Source: Streptomyces rubrogriseus (GTDB taxonomy: Bacteria; Actinomycetota; Actinomycetes; Streptomycetales; Streptomycetaceae). Taken from it: 64,000 nucleotides of DNA. The stretch spans positions 3,782,001-3,846,000 of the forward strand of contig NZ_CP116256.1 of NCBI RefSeq assembly GCF_027947575.1. The letters are read 5' to 3'. The notes beneath the pieces were generated by a model. It did no database searches. It saw only the letters and a program-made list of their open reading frames with translations, and was not told where the DNA came from. Both the position numbers and the translations under genes were made by a program. Of the stretch, positions 16,223-24,560 are shown in pieces; the stretch's first letter is position 1; each line of letters opens with the position of its first letter.

Positions 16223-17644
16223 ATGTCCGAAACGCCCGCTGTCTCACGCCGACTGCTCCTGGGCTCCGCCGCCGCCACCGGCGCCCTCGCCACCGGTATC
16301 GGGGCCGCCGCCCCAACCGCGGCGGCGGCCGAGCAGACGCCCCGCCGCAGGCCCGGCCAGAAGTCGATGATCGGCGTGCCCTTCGCCGCCCACAGAACCG
16401 TCCGCGTCGCGGTCATCGGCCTCGGCAACCGGGGCGGCGGCATGATCACCGGCTGGGCGGCCGTGCCCGGCTGCACCGTGACCGCCGTCTGCGACATCCG
16501 CGCCGACCGGGCCGAGCGCGCCGCCGACCGACTGGAGAGCAAGGGCAACCCGCGCCCCGCCGAGTACGGCGGGGCGCGCGACTCCTACGCCCGCATGCTC
16601 CGCCGCGACGACATCGACCTCGTGTACGTCGCCACGCCCTGGGAGTTCCACTACGAGCACGGCCGGGCCGCGCTGCTCAGCGGCCGGCACGCCGTGGTGG
16701 AACTGCCCATCGCGACGGAGCTGCGCCAGCTGTGGGACCTCGTCGATACCTCCGAACGCACCCGCAGGCACCTGCTCCTGTCGGAGAACTGCAACTACGG
16801 GCGCAACGAACTGGCCATGCTGAAGGCGGCGCACGACGGCCTGTTCGGAGACCTCACCAACGGCCACGGCGGCTACCTGCACGACCTGCGCGAACTCCTC
16901 TTCTCGGACACCTACTACACCGACTCCTGGCGGCGGCTGTGGCACACCCGCAGCACCGCCTCCTTCTACCCGATGCACGGTCTCGCCCCGATCGCGGCGG
17001 CCATGGACGTCAACCGCGGCGACCGCATGACCACCCTGCGCGCCACCACGACGGCCCCGAAGGGGCTGGCCGACTACCGGGCCCGCTTCGTCCCCCGGGA
17101 CCACCCGTCCTGGAAGGAGACCTACATCAACGGCGACCTGGTCACCTGCCTGATCGAGACGGCGCAGGGCAGGACCGTCCGGGCGGAGCACGACGTGAGT
17201 TCGCCCCGGCCCTACAGCCGGATCAACACCCTCGCGGGCAGCCGCGGCATCGTCGAGGACTACGCCGGTCCCGCCCCGACCGGCGCCCGCATCTACGTCG
17301 AACCCGACCACGGCGGCCACACCTGGCGCGACTTCGAGATTTACCGCAAGGAGTACGACCACTGGCTGTGGCGGAAGGTGGGCGACGACGCCGCGAACAA
17401 CGGCGGCCACGGCGGCATGGACTACGTCCTGCAGTGGCGCACGGTCCAGCTGATGCGCGCGGGACTGGTACCGGACATCGACGTGTACGACTCGGCCGCC
17501 TGGTGCTCGCCCGTCCCGCTCAGCGTCACGTCGCTGGCCCGGGGCGGCCGCCCCGTCGAGATACCCGACTTCACCCGGGGTGCCTGGCGTGGGCGCAGGC
17601 CGGGTCTGGACTCGGCGCCCACCGACATGCCGCCGGTCGGCTGA
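16223..17644 (+). CDS. GH109-like alpha-N-acetylgalactosaminidase (Gfo/Idh/MocA fold), Tat-exported
   Basis: From the ATG at 16223 (GAGGAG 10 nt upstream) the product is 473 aa. The N-terminus is a Tat signal (SRRLLLGSAAATGALATG, residues 8-25). A Rossmann NAD site follows (VIGLGNRGGG, 64-73), and the family-typical VATPWEFHYEHGRAALLSG region. GH109 enzymes use tightly bound NAD+ in a non-hydrolytic-looking mechanism to remove alpha-linked GalNAc, and Tat export explains how a cofactor-loaded enzyme leaves the cell. An upstream in-frame ATG at 16193 is possible but less consistent with a Tat leader. A plain secreted oxidoreductase is the alternative. Confidence 0.8.
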   Translation: MSETPAVSRRLLLGSAAATGALATGIGAAAPTAAAAEQTPRRRPGQKSMIGVPFAAHRTVRVAVIGLGNRGGGMITGWAAVPGCTVTAVCDIRADRAERAADRLESKGNPRPAEYGGARDSYARMLRRDDIDLVYVATPWEFHYEHGRAALLSGRHAVVELPIATELRQLWDLVDTSERTRRHLLLSENCNYGRNELAMLKAAHDGLFGDLTNGHGGYLHDLRELLFSDTYYTDSWRRLWHTRSTASFYPMHGLAPIAAAMDVNRGDRMTTLRATTTAPKGLADYRARFVPRDHPSWKETYINGDLVTCLIETAQGRTVRAEHDVSSPRPYSRINTLAGSRGIVEDYAGPAPTGARIYVEPDHGGHTWRDFEIYRKEYDHWLWRKVGDDAANNGGHGGMDYVLQWRTVQLMRAGLVPDIDVYDSAAWCSPVPLSVTSLARGGRPVEIPDFTRGAWRGRRPGLDSAPTDMPPVG

Positions 17645-17674
17645 GCACGGCCGTGCCGGACCCACCGGCCCCCG

Positions 17675-18427
17675 CTACCGCATCAGGACCTCCCGCGGGC
17701 CCATGACGACCACCGGTTCCTTGTCCGGGTCCAGGGCGGTCAGCAACGCGCGCATGTGTTCCTCGCTCAGGGACACGCAGGCGTTGGTCGGCCCGTCGTG
17801 GTCCACGTGGATCCAGACCCCGCCCCCCTTGTCCTCGCCCAGGGGGCGGGTCTTGTCCAGCGGGGTGGTGCCGGGCACCCGGTTGTAGTCGATGGCGACC
17901 ACGTAGTCGAACGACCCCTCCAGGGGCTCGCCCAGGTACCCGGTGCCCGACACGGAGAACTCCGGGTCCTCGTCGTAGGGGAGCAGGGTGCCCGGGTCGG
18001 GCAGTCTGCCGCCGGCGTCACTGAGGCCGAAGACGCCGATGGGCGTGTGCAGGTCGCCCGCCTCGTGGTCGTCGGTCCAGCCGCGCAGGCCGTTGTGCGC
18101 GGGCCAGGGACCGGCGACCGCGCGCCAGCCCTCGGCCGGGTACTGCTCGTAGAGCACCACCCGCGCCTGAGAGGAGCTCTCGGTCTCGCCGGTGACCACG
18201 AGGGCCTGCCGGGTGCCGTCCGGGAGCCGGTCCCGCATGACCGGGCCGACCCCGGGCAGCGGGCGGGGGAAGGAGCGTGGGGGAGCCGGGCGCGGGGCGG
18301 TGGAACTCCCGGGTGCGTGCGCCTCCTGGGAAGAGGCGCCCGCGTGCTCCCGGGCGCAGCCGGTGGCCAGCACGCCGGTGCACATGACAGCGCCGATCAC
18401 CAGGGCCAGCGCTTTCCTGACGGTCAT
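17675..18427 (-). CDS. L,D-transpeptidase (YkuD) family lipoprotein
   Basis: GGAG with a 6-nt spacer sets the start at 18427 for a 250-aa protein. A lipobox LATGC (C24) anchors it outside the membrane. The YkuD domain (about 65-250) ends in a catalytic segment IHVDHDGPTNACVSL with C217 as the nucleophile. Such enzymes make 3-3 peptidoglycan cross-links or attach proteins to the wall. The GPTNAC variant of the usual G-S/T-x-G-C-x-R/S motif is somewhat divergent, so activity may be specialised. It converges with the GH109 gene. Confidence 0.8.
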   Translation of the reverse strand: MTVRKALALVIGAVMCTGVLATGCAREHAGASSQEAHAPGSSTAPRPAPPRSFPRPLPGVGPVMRDRLPDGTRQALVVTGETESSSQARVVLYEQYPAEGWRAVAGPWPAHNGLRGWTDDHEAGDLHTPIGVFGLSDAGGRLPDPGTLLPYDEDPEFSVSGTGYLGEPLEGSFDYVVAIDYNRVPGTTPLDKTRPLGEDKGGGVWIHVDHDGPTNACVSLSEEHMRALLTALDPDKEPVVVMGPREVLMR

Positions 18428-18648
18428 ATCGATCTCCGACTCCGTGTGTGGACTCTTCATAGCTAGACCACTTCCGGAACCGGGTTGTGCGGTCGCCTCG
18501 CCGTCTCCCCCGGATGGCGCAGCGGGGACCCGCACGGCGGTGGCCGAGGACTCGGGTCGGCAACAAGGTTCCCGCTCACACCCCTTACTCACTGGTGAGG
18601 CTCGGACATGCCGTGTAGCGTCAGCAGCAGATGTCGTGGTTCGCCCAG

Positions 18649-18714
18649 ACCGCCCGCCCAGGAGTGCGGGCGGTTTGCTGTGCAATGCCGGAGGACCAGG
18701 ACGACCACCTCCGG
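18649..18714 (+). promoter_or_regulatory. Two-hairpin leader of the cold-shock gene
   Basis: Hairpin 1 pairs ACCGCCCGC (18649-18657) with GCGGGCGGT (18666-18674), then TT, like a terminator/attenuator. Hairpin 2 pairs CCGGAGG (18688-18694) with CCTCCGG (18708-18714), 44 nt before the start codon. Cold-shock mRNAs often carry long structured leaders that act as temperature sensors. A weak candidate -10 (TAGCGT, about 18616-18621) lies upstream. The remainder of 18428-18648 shows nothing further. Confidence 0.5.
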
Positions 18715-18745
18715 GTTCGCGCGGTGCGAATCCGATAACGGCTGA

Positions 18746-18961
<216 letters not shown>

Positions 18962-18977
18962 TCGGGAGATCGCCGAG

Positions 18978-19022
18978 CAGGGCGGGGCCGCGGGAACACT
19001 CGTTTCCCGGGGCCCCGCCCTG
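18978..19022. terminator. Bidirectional terminator between csp and alpha/beta hydrolase genes
   Basis: CAGGGCGGGGCC (18978-18989) pairs perfectly with 19011-19022. CGGGAA/TTCCCG extends the stem inward after one G:G mismatch. It lies between two convergent genes. Confidence 0.8.
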
Positions 19023-19051
19023 TGGCATGTCGTCCCGCCGGACGAGGACCC

Positions 19052-19885
19052 TCAGGGGAAGCGGCGGAAGAAGTCGAGCAGGGCGGCCGTCAGCTCGGCG
19101 GGCGCGTCCTCCTGGACCAGGTGCCCCGCATGGGCGATCGGCTCCCATCGGGAACCGGGGACGAGACCGGCCAGTTCGCGTCCCTTGGCCACGGGGATCC
19201 AGGCGTCGTCCTCACCCCAGCAGATCAGCGTCGGGACGTCGATGCCGGCGTACCGGTCCTGGATCTCGTCCGTGTACCGCTGGTCCGCCTGGGCGATCTG
19301 CCGGTAGAAGGCCGGCTGCCCCGTTTCGCCCAGCCAGGGCTCGACCAGCCGGTCCAGGACCGCCGGGTGCAGCCCAGGACCGCCGGTGGAACCGACGTAC
19401 TCGCGCACCAGCGCCCGGTGCAGCGCTTCGGGCAGTTGCTCGAAGACCTCGGCGTGGTCGCGGACCAGCCGGAAGAACGGCGACCCCCAGGGCGCCAGCG
19501 CGACCGGGTCGACCAGGGCGAGCGCCCCGTACCGGGCACCGTGCAGCAGATGCGCCCGCAGGGCGACGGCACCCCCGAAGTCGTGGGCGGCCACCAGGGG
19601 CTCCTCGAGCCCCCAGTGCTCCAGCAACTCCGCGAAGACCCGGCCCTGCGCGGCCAGCGACACGTCCTGCCCGGCGCTCTGCTCCGACAGTCCGTAGCCG
19701 GGCATGTCCCAGACGAACACCTGGTGGTCGCGCCCCAGCGAGCGGGCCACCGCACGCCAGACGTACGACGAGAAGGGCGTGCCGTGCAGCAGGACCAGGG
19801 GGCGCCCGTCCGGGGCGCCCAGCCGGTTCCAGCGGACGGTGCCCGAACCGCCGGTGAACGATTCGGGCAACGGCCATGCGGACAT
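19052..19885 (-). CDS. Alpha/beta hydrolase, dehalogenase/epoxide-hydrolase-like
   Basis: The 277-aa cytoplasmic protein shows HGTPFSSYVWR (oxyanion strand), a nucleophile elbow AAHDFGGAVA in which Asp replaces Ser, and a C-terminal HAGHLVQEDAP histidine. An Asp nucleophile in HDFGG is characteristic of haloalkane dehalogenases and epoxide hydrolases rather than esterases. The family fold is clear but the substrate is not. It is monocistronic or possibly read with the methyltransferase gene 37 nt upstream. Confidence 0.82.
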   Translation of the reverse strand: MSAWPLPESFTGGSGTVRWNRLGAPDGRPLVLLHGTPFSSYVWRAVARSLGRDHQVFVWDMPGYGLSEQSAGQDVSLAAQGRVFAELLEHWGLEEPLVAAHDFGGAVALRAHLLHGARYGALALVDPVALAPWGSPFFRLVRDHAEVFEQLPEALHRALVREYVGSTGGPGLHPAVLDRLVEPWLGETGQPAFYRQIAQADQRYTDEIQDRYAGIDVPTLICWGEDDAWIPVAKGRELAGLVPGSRWEPIAHAGHLVQEDAPAELTAALLDFFRRFP

Positions 19886-19922
19886 GGTGCGGGTTCCTCT
19901 CGCTTCGGCGCGGGTCAGGAGG

Positions 19923-20738
19923 TCACGGCTTGCGGGCGAGTCCGCCGTGCTCGCCGATCAGCCCGGGGTCTTCGGCGTCCGGGTCCGGGCGCCACCGGGT
20001 CACCGGGACCACGCCGGGCTCCACCAGCTCCAGCCCGTCGAAGAACGCCGTGATCTGGTCGACGGTGCGCAGGATGTACGGCGCGGCACCGCTCTCGTTG
20101 TAGCCGTCCTGGGCCCGGTCGAACTCCGGGTCGATGCCGCGCGAGCCGTCGTTGATCGAGAGGTAGCTGCCGGACGGCAGGGCGTCGACGAGCCGGGCGG
20201 CGACGGAACGTGCCTGGTCGTAGTCGGGGATGTGCCCCAGGATGTTGCTGAGGATCAGCGCGATGGGCCGGTCGAAGTCCAGCGTCCGGGCGGCCGCCTC
20301 GAGGACGGTGTCGGGGTCGAGCACGTCGGAGTCGATGTACGCGGTCGCACCCTCGGGCGTGGAGTACAGCAGCGCGCGGGCGTGGGCGAGGACCATCGGG
20401 TCGTTGTCGACGTAGACGATCCGGCTCTCGGGCGCGATGCGCTGGGCGACCTCGTGGGTGTTGTCCGCGGTCGGCAGACCGGTGCCGATGTCGAGGAACT
20501 GCCGGATGCCCGCCTCGGCGACCAGGTGGGTGATGTTGCGGCGCAGGAAGGCGCGGCTGCTGCGGGCGACGGTGACGATGCCGGGGAAGACGGCGGTGTA
20601 CGCGTCGCCGGCCTGCTCGTCGACCGGGTAGTTGTCCTTCCCGCCCAGCCAGTAGTTCCAGATCCGGGCCGAGTGCGGCACGGACGTGTCGATCTTCTGC
20701 TGCGCGGTGTGGCCGGGAGTCGTCGAGGGGTCGCTCAT
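19923..20738 (-). CDS. SAM-dependent methyltransferase, PF04672 (DUF574) family
   Basis: The 271-aa protein matches the actinobacterial DUF574 group: the opening segment SARIWNYWLGGKDNYPVD, a SAM-binding loop FLDIGTGLPT, VYVDNDPMVLAHA and ILSNILGHIP. Streptomyces genomes hold dozens of paralogues of unknown target. The start at 20738 gives the family-typical N-terminus. No signal or membrane helix is present. Confidence 0.85.
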   Translation of the reverse strand: MSDPSTTPGHTAQQKIDTSVPHSARIWNYWLGGKDNYPVDEQAGDAYTAVFPGIVTVARSSRAFLRRNITHLVAEAGIRQFLDIGTGLPTADNTHEVAQRIAPESRIVYVDNDPMVLAHARALLYSTPEGATAYIDSDVLDPDTVLEAAARTLDFDRPIALILSNILGHIPDYDQARSVAARLVDALPSGSYLSINDGSRGIDPEFDRAQDGYNESGAAPYILRTVDQITAFFDGLELVEPGVVPVTRWRPDPDAEDPGLIGEHGGLARKP

Positions 20739-20820
20739 GGGTGCGGTCCGTCTTTCAGCCGAGGCGTGGGTGCTTGCCCACAACCTACGTCGCAACGGCC
20801 CCTTTCTGTACACCGGTTAA

Positions 20821-20852
20821 CCGACGGGCCCGGATGCGACCGGGCCCGTCGG
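20821..20852 (-). terminator. Terminator after SMP-30 gene
   Basis: A perfect 13-bp stem (CCGACGGGCCCGG, 20821-20833, with 20840-20852) encloses a 6-nt loop, 14 nt beyond the SMP-30 stop. Confidence 0.75.
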
Positions 20853-20866
20853 GACGGTGCCGGTCC

Positions 20867-21775
20867 TCAGACGCGCGGCGCCCCCGTCACCGACATCACC
20901 AGTGAGTACAGGGACGTGGTGGCCGTGATGAACAGGCGGTTGTTCTTGGGGCCGCCGAAGGCGATGTTGGAGACGGGCTCGGGCACGCGCAGACGGCCGA
21001 TGAGGGTGCCGTCGGGGTCGTAGCAGTGGACACCGTCGTGCAGCGCGGCGGCCCACAGGCGGCCCTCGTCGTCGAAGCGGATGTTGTCGAAGTGCACGTC
21101 CCCCCGGCCCTCGGCGAAGACCTTCCCGTCGGACAGCGTGCCGTCCTCCCGGATGTCGAACGCGTGGATCCGGGCGGCCCGCGAGTCGGAGACGAACAGC
21201 CGCCGCTCGTCGGGGGAGAGGATCACGCCGTTGGGTCCGTCGAAACCGTCGGCGGCGAGCCGCACCTGCCCGGACACCGGGTCGATCCGGTACACGTGGC
21301 ACGCGCCGATCTCGGACTCGGCGCGATGGCCCTCGTAGTCGCTGGTGATGCCGAAGTCCGGGTCGGAGAACCAGATGGTGCCGTCGGAGCGGACGACGGA
21401 GTCGTTCGGACTGTTGAGCCGCCTGCCGTCGAAGCGCTCGGCCAGGACGGTCACCGTCCCGTCGGGTTCGGTACGGGTGACGCGCCGGTTGCCCTGCTCG
21501 CAGGTGACCAGGCGGCCCTGCCGGTCGAGGGTGTTGCCGTTGCTGTGGCCCGCGGGAGTGCGGAAGACGCCGACCGAACCGGTGGCCTCGTCCCAGCGCA
21601 GGATGCGGTCGTTGGGGATGTCGCTCCAGACCAGCTGACGCCAGGCGGGGAGGTACAGCGGGCCCTCGGCCCAGCGGCAGCCGTCGTACAGGACCTCCAG
21701 CCTGTTGTCTCCGTTCGCACAGCGTCCGGTGCGGAAGCGGTCGTCCAGGATCTCGTACGGGCCGTCGGTGGACAT
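20867..21775 (-). CDS. SMP-30/gluconolactonase/LRE family protein
   Basis: The 302-aa protein is a six-bladed propeller lactonase. Metal-site signatures are WAEGPLY (Glu), SPNDSVV (Asn), GPNGVILSPDE (Asn) and VSDS (Asp). The family hydrolyses sugar lactones, for example glucono- or galactono-lactone, in the cytoplasm. It is divergent from an Lrp-type regulator across 75 nt, with an inverted repeat between them. No dehydrogenase partner gene is adjacent, so the pathway is unknown. Confidence 0.88.
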   Translation of the reverse strand: MSTDGPYEILDDRFRTGRCANGDNRLEVLYDGCRWAEGPLYLPAWRQLVWSDIPNDRILRWDEATGSVGVFRTPAGHSNGNTLDRQGRLVTCEQGNRRVTRTEPDGTVTVLAERFDGRRLNSPNDSVVRSDGTIWFSDPDFGITSDYEGHRAESEIGACHVYRIDPVSGQVRLAADGFDGPNGVILSPDERRLFVSDSRAARIHAFDIREDGTLSDGKVFAEGRGDVHFDNIRFDDEGRLWAAALHDGVHCYDPDGTLIGRLRVPEPVSNIAFGGPKNNRLFITATTSLYSLVMSVTGAPRV

Positions 21776-21803
21776 GGTGTCCTCTCAGCGCGGTGATCAG
21801 TAC

Positions 21804-21837
21804 CTCGTTCAACGTAGCACGCACATCACCGAACGAG
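21804..21837. promoter_or_regulatory. Inverted repeat between SMP-30 and Lrp genes
   Basis: CTCGTTC (21804-21810) is mirrored by GAACGAG (21831-21837), 27 bp centre to centre. It fills much of the 75-bp divergent gap. Lrp proteins commonly control the divergent neighbour, so this is a candidate Lrp operator. Confidence 0.45.
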
Positions 21838-21850
21838 ATATGGTCCACGA

Positions 21851-22297
21851 ATGAAGTCAGTGGATGAGATCGACCGGAGACTGATCGCGCTGCTCCAGCA
21901 GGACGCGACCCGGCCGTACGCCGAACTGGGCCGGGAGGTGGGTCTGTCGGCGGGCGCCGCCCACGAGCGCGTCCGCAAGCTGCGCGAACGGCGCGTCATC
22001 CGGTCGACCACGGTCGACGTCGACCCCGAGGCGCTCGACCGCGGTGTCCTCGCCTTCGTGCTGGTCGACTCGACGGCGTGGATGGGCGACCGGGCCGAGG
22101 ACTTCGCTGCCGTGCCGGAGATCCAGGAGGCGCACGTCATCGCGGGCAGCGCGGCCGTCCTCGTGAAGGTGCGCACGGCCACCACCGAGCGGCTCCAGGA
22201 CGTGCTGCGCCGCCTCTACGCGATCGACGGGGTGAGCGGGACCCAGGCGACGGTGGTCCTGGAGACCTTCTTCGAACGGCCGTTGGACGCCGGCTAG
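21851..22297 (+). CDS. Lrp/AsnC family transcriptional regulator
   Basis: The 148-aa protein has an N-terminal helix-turn-helix (about 4-60; EIDRRLIALLQQDATRPYAELGREVG region) and a C-terminal RAM domain (about 70-145), where amino acids or other small ligands bind. Its length is typical of stand-alone Lrp proteins. It probably regulates the divergent lactonase gene and itself. Confidence 0.9.
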   Translation: MKSVDEIDRRLIALLQQDATRPYAELGREVGLSAGAAHERVRKLRERRVIRSTTVDVDPEALDRGVLAFVLVDSTAWMGDRAEDFAAVPEIQEAHVIAGSAAVLVKVRTATTERLQDVLRRLYAIDGVSGTQATVVLETFFERPLDAG

Positions 22298-22324
22298 CGA
22301 CGTGCCGGGTGGCACACAGGTCGC

Positions 22325-23059
22325 CTACTGCGCACTGGCGGCCGGGCGCACCACGATCTCGTTCACGTCCACCTCCGCGGGCCGGGAGACGGCGAAGGCG
22401 ATGGCGTCGGCGATCGCGGACGCCGGAACGGCCACCGAGCGATAGGTCCTCATGTCCTCGCGCGCACGCGGGTCGGAGATGGAGTCGGCCAGCTCCGACT
22501 CGGTGACGCCCGGGGAGACCACACTGACCCGGATGTCCCCGGCCGACTCCTGGCGCAGCCCCTCGGACAGGGCGCGCACGGCGAACTTGGTCGCACAGTA
22601 GACGGCGGCGGTCGGCACCACCTCGTACGCGCCGACCGACGCGATGTTCACCACGTGCCCGCCGCCCTGCGCCCGCATGACCGGCAGGGCGGCCGCGATG
22701 CCGTGCAGCACCCCGCGGACGTTCACGTCGAGCATCCGGTCCCACTCGGCCACCTTCAGTTCCGAGAGCGGCGAGAGCGGCATCACGCCCGCGTTGTTGA
22801 CGATGACGTCCAGCCGTCCCCAGCGCTCGACCGCGGCCGACACGAACGCCCGCACGTCGGCGGCGTCGGTGACGTCGAGCTGCCGGAAGCCCGCGGTGCC
22901 GCCGTCCTCGGCGATCCGCGCGGCCAGCTTCTCCAGGCGCTCGGTGCGGCGCGCGCCCAGGAACACCCGGTGGCCGTCGGCGGCCAGGCGCAGGGCCGTC
23001 GCCTCGCCGATCCCGCTGCTCGCGCCGGTCACCAGGACGACCTTGGAGGTCTGCGTCAT
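22325..23059 (-). CDS. SDR family oxidoreductase (paralogue of 24668-25405)
   Basis: The 244-aa classical SDR carries TGASSGIG (cofactor), NNAG, catalytic Ser (NIASVGAY) and YCATK. The start at 23059 has AAGGA 7 nt upstream. The ARRTER segment after beta-2 suggests NADP(H) use. It shares long collinear stretches with the SDR at 24668-25405, including the C-terminal VNEIVVRPA / VGDIVVRPT, so the two are likely duplicates. Substrate unknown. Confidence 0.88.
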   Translation of the reverse strand: MTQTSKVVLVTGASSGIGEATALRLAADGHRVFLGARRTERLEKLAARIAEDGGTAGFRQLDVTDAADVRAFVSAAVERWGRLDVIVNNAGVMPLSPLSELKVAEWDRMLDVNVRGVLHGIAAALPVMRAQGGGHVVNIASVGAYEVVPTAAVYCATKFAVRALSEGLRQESAGDIRVSVVSPGVTESELADSISDPRAREDMRTYRSVAVPASAIADAIAFAVSRPAEVDVNEIVVRPAASAQ

Positions 23060-23252
23060 GACGATGTCCTTCCGATGGATGGTCCCGCATCTGCTGCGCC
23101 GAGTCTGTACGGGACATCGGGGACGGACCAGGACGCTCCCCGCCTGGGTGCGGCACACCCCGGCAACGCGGGACGACGACTCCCGGACGGGGCTGTACCG
23201 CCCGGCCGGCGGGGTGCGGTGCGCGAGGAGGACGGTGCGCGCGGACTGCGGC

Positions 23253-23332
23253 GTGCGGGGAGCCCGGTGTGCGGGGAGCCCGGTGTGCGGGGAGCCCGGT
23301 GTGCGGGGAGCCCGGTGTGCGGGCGGCCCGGG
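23253..23332. repeat. 16-nt tandem repeat array
   Basis: Four identical copies of GTGCGGGGAGCCCGGT (starting 23253, 23269, 23285 and 23301) and a degenerate fifth (23317-23332) lie directly after the TetR stop and 190 nt before the SDR start. Each unit can fold as CGGG-GAG-CCCG, so the array may act as a stacked terminator. Its copy number probably varies between strains. The rest of the gap holds only the SDR ribosome site. Confidence 0.9.
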
Positions 23333-23335
23333 TGG

Positions 23336-23917
23336 CTAACCGGCGCTCGCGGCGCCCCGTGCGGACAGGGCGCGGAGCACGTCGAAGCACTCGGCGAGCA
23401 AGGGCCGCAGCGGCCGCTCCCGGCCCCCGTCGATCCAGCGCCGGAAGGCCACCTTGAGCACGGCGATCGCCGACTCGGCGGTCAGCTCCGCCGCCGGTTC
23501 GGCCACGCCGCGTCCGCGCAGCGCGTCGGCGAGCGCGCCGGACAGGGCGGCGAGCTTGATCAGCTCCCGCTCCCGCAGCTCCGCGTTGGCGTCGATGACG
23601 CCCTGCCGCAGGCCGACCAGGTCACCGCGCTCCTCGAAGGCGCCCGCCGCGGCGTCGAGTGCGGCGGCCACCGCCTCCATCGGACTCGCCGTCGGGGGCG
23701 CCGCCGCGACGGCCCCCACGCACAGCTCCTCCAGCCTGCCGGACCCGGCGAAGAGGACCTCCCGCTTGTCGGCGAAGTGCCGGAAGAACGTCCGCTCCGT
23801 CAGCCCCGCACGCTTGGTGATCTCGGCCACCGGGGTCTGCTCGTAGCCGCGCTCCACGTACAGCTCCAGCGCCGCCTGCTCCAGGCGGCCGCGCGCGTTC
23901 GGCTCCCATCGACCCAT
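23336..23917 (-). CDS. TetR family transcriptional regulator
   Basis: The 193-aa protein has an N-terminal HTH (about 8-55: VAEITKRAGLTERTFFRHFADK) and an Ala-rich ligand domain. It lies 30 nt after another tetR gene on the same strand and upstream of the SDR at 22325-23059, which it may control. It is likely co-transcribed with the first TetR gene. Confidence 0.9.
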   Translation of the reverse strand: MGRWEPNARGRLEQAALELYVERGYEQTPVAEITKRAGLTERTFFRHFADKREVLFAGSGRLEELCVGAVAAAPPTASPMEAVAAALDAAAGAFEERGDLVGLRQGVIDANAELRERELIKLAALSGALADALRGRGVAEPAAELTAESAIAVLKVAFRRWIDGGRERPLRPLLAECFDVLRALSARGAASAG

Positions 23918-23947
23918 GGCGCGGATTCTACGTGAGGGCAGGCACTG

Positions 23948-24532
23948 TCATGCGGGGCGCGGTGCCGTGGGGCGCAGGCCGTCCAGGACGAGGTCGAGGA
24001 GGCGTTCGGCCTGCTCGCGCTGGTCGGGTCGGGACGAGGTGAGGGCGATGCCCGCGAGGGCGGCGAACATGTCGGTCGACCTGGTGTCGGACCGGATCTC
24101 ACCGGCCACCGCGGCGGCGTCCATGAGGGTCGTCAGGGCGGACTGGATCAGCTGCCGGCTGTCGCCGTAGGGGTCGCCGCCCGAGGCGACGACGGCCCGC
24201 AGGGCCTCCGCCATCCCGAGCTTCGCGGTGGCGTAGTCGATGAAGCGCCGGGTCCACGCGCGCAGCGCCTCGGCCGGGGGCAGCTGGGCCAGCAGTCCGG
24301 GCACGGAGTCGCACAGGCGCGCCACCTCGTTGCGGTACGCCGCCTCGATCAGGGCCTCGCGGGTGGGGAAGTTCCGGTAGAGGGTGCCGCTGCCGACGCC
24401 CGCCTCCCTGGCGATGCGCTCGAGGTGCGCGTCCAGCCCCTCCTCGCTGAACACCCGCACGGCCGCGGCCAGGATCTTGTCCCGGTTGCGCTGCGCGTCG
24501 GCCCTCAGTGGCCGTTTCGTGGCGTCGGACAT
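23948..24532 (-). CDS. TetR family regulator, divergent from SDR
   Basis: The 194-aa protein has an HTH at about 12-60 (LERIAREAGVGSGTLYRNFPTRE) and a TetR C-terminal domain. It is transcribed away from the SDR gene at 24668 with two palindromic operators in the gap, a standard arrangement in which the regulator represses itself and the enzyme. Confidence 0.92.
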   Translation of the reverse strand: MSDATKRPLRADAQRNRDKILAAAVRVFSEEGLDAHLERIAREAGVGSGTLYRNFPTREALIEAAYRNEVARLCDSVPGLLAQLPPAEALRAWTRRFIDYATAKLGMAEALRAVVASGGDPYGDSRQLIQSALTTLMDAAAVAGEIRSDTRSTDMFAALAGIALTSSRPDQREQAERLLDLVLDGLRPTAPRPA

Positions 24533-24560
24533 GAGCGGCCTCTCCTCGTCGCCGGTTGCT

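Noticed and set aside
23253..23332. Short repeats considered as a CRISPR array
   Set aside because: The units are contiguous with no spacers and there are no cas genes.
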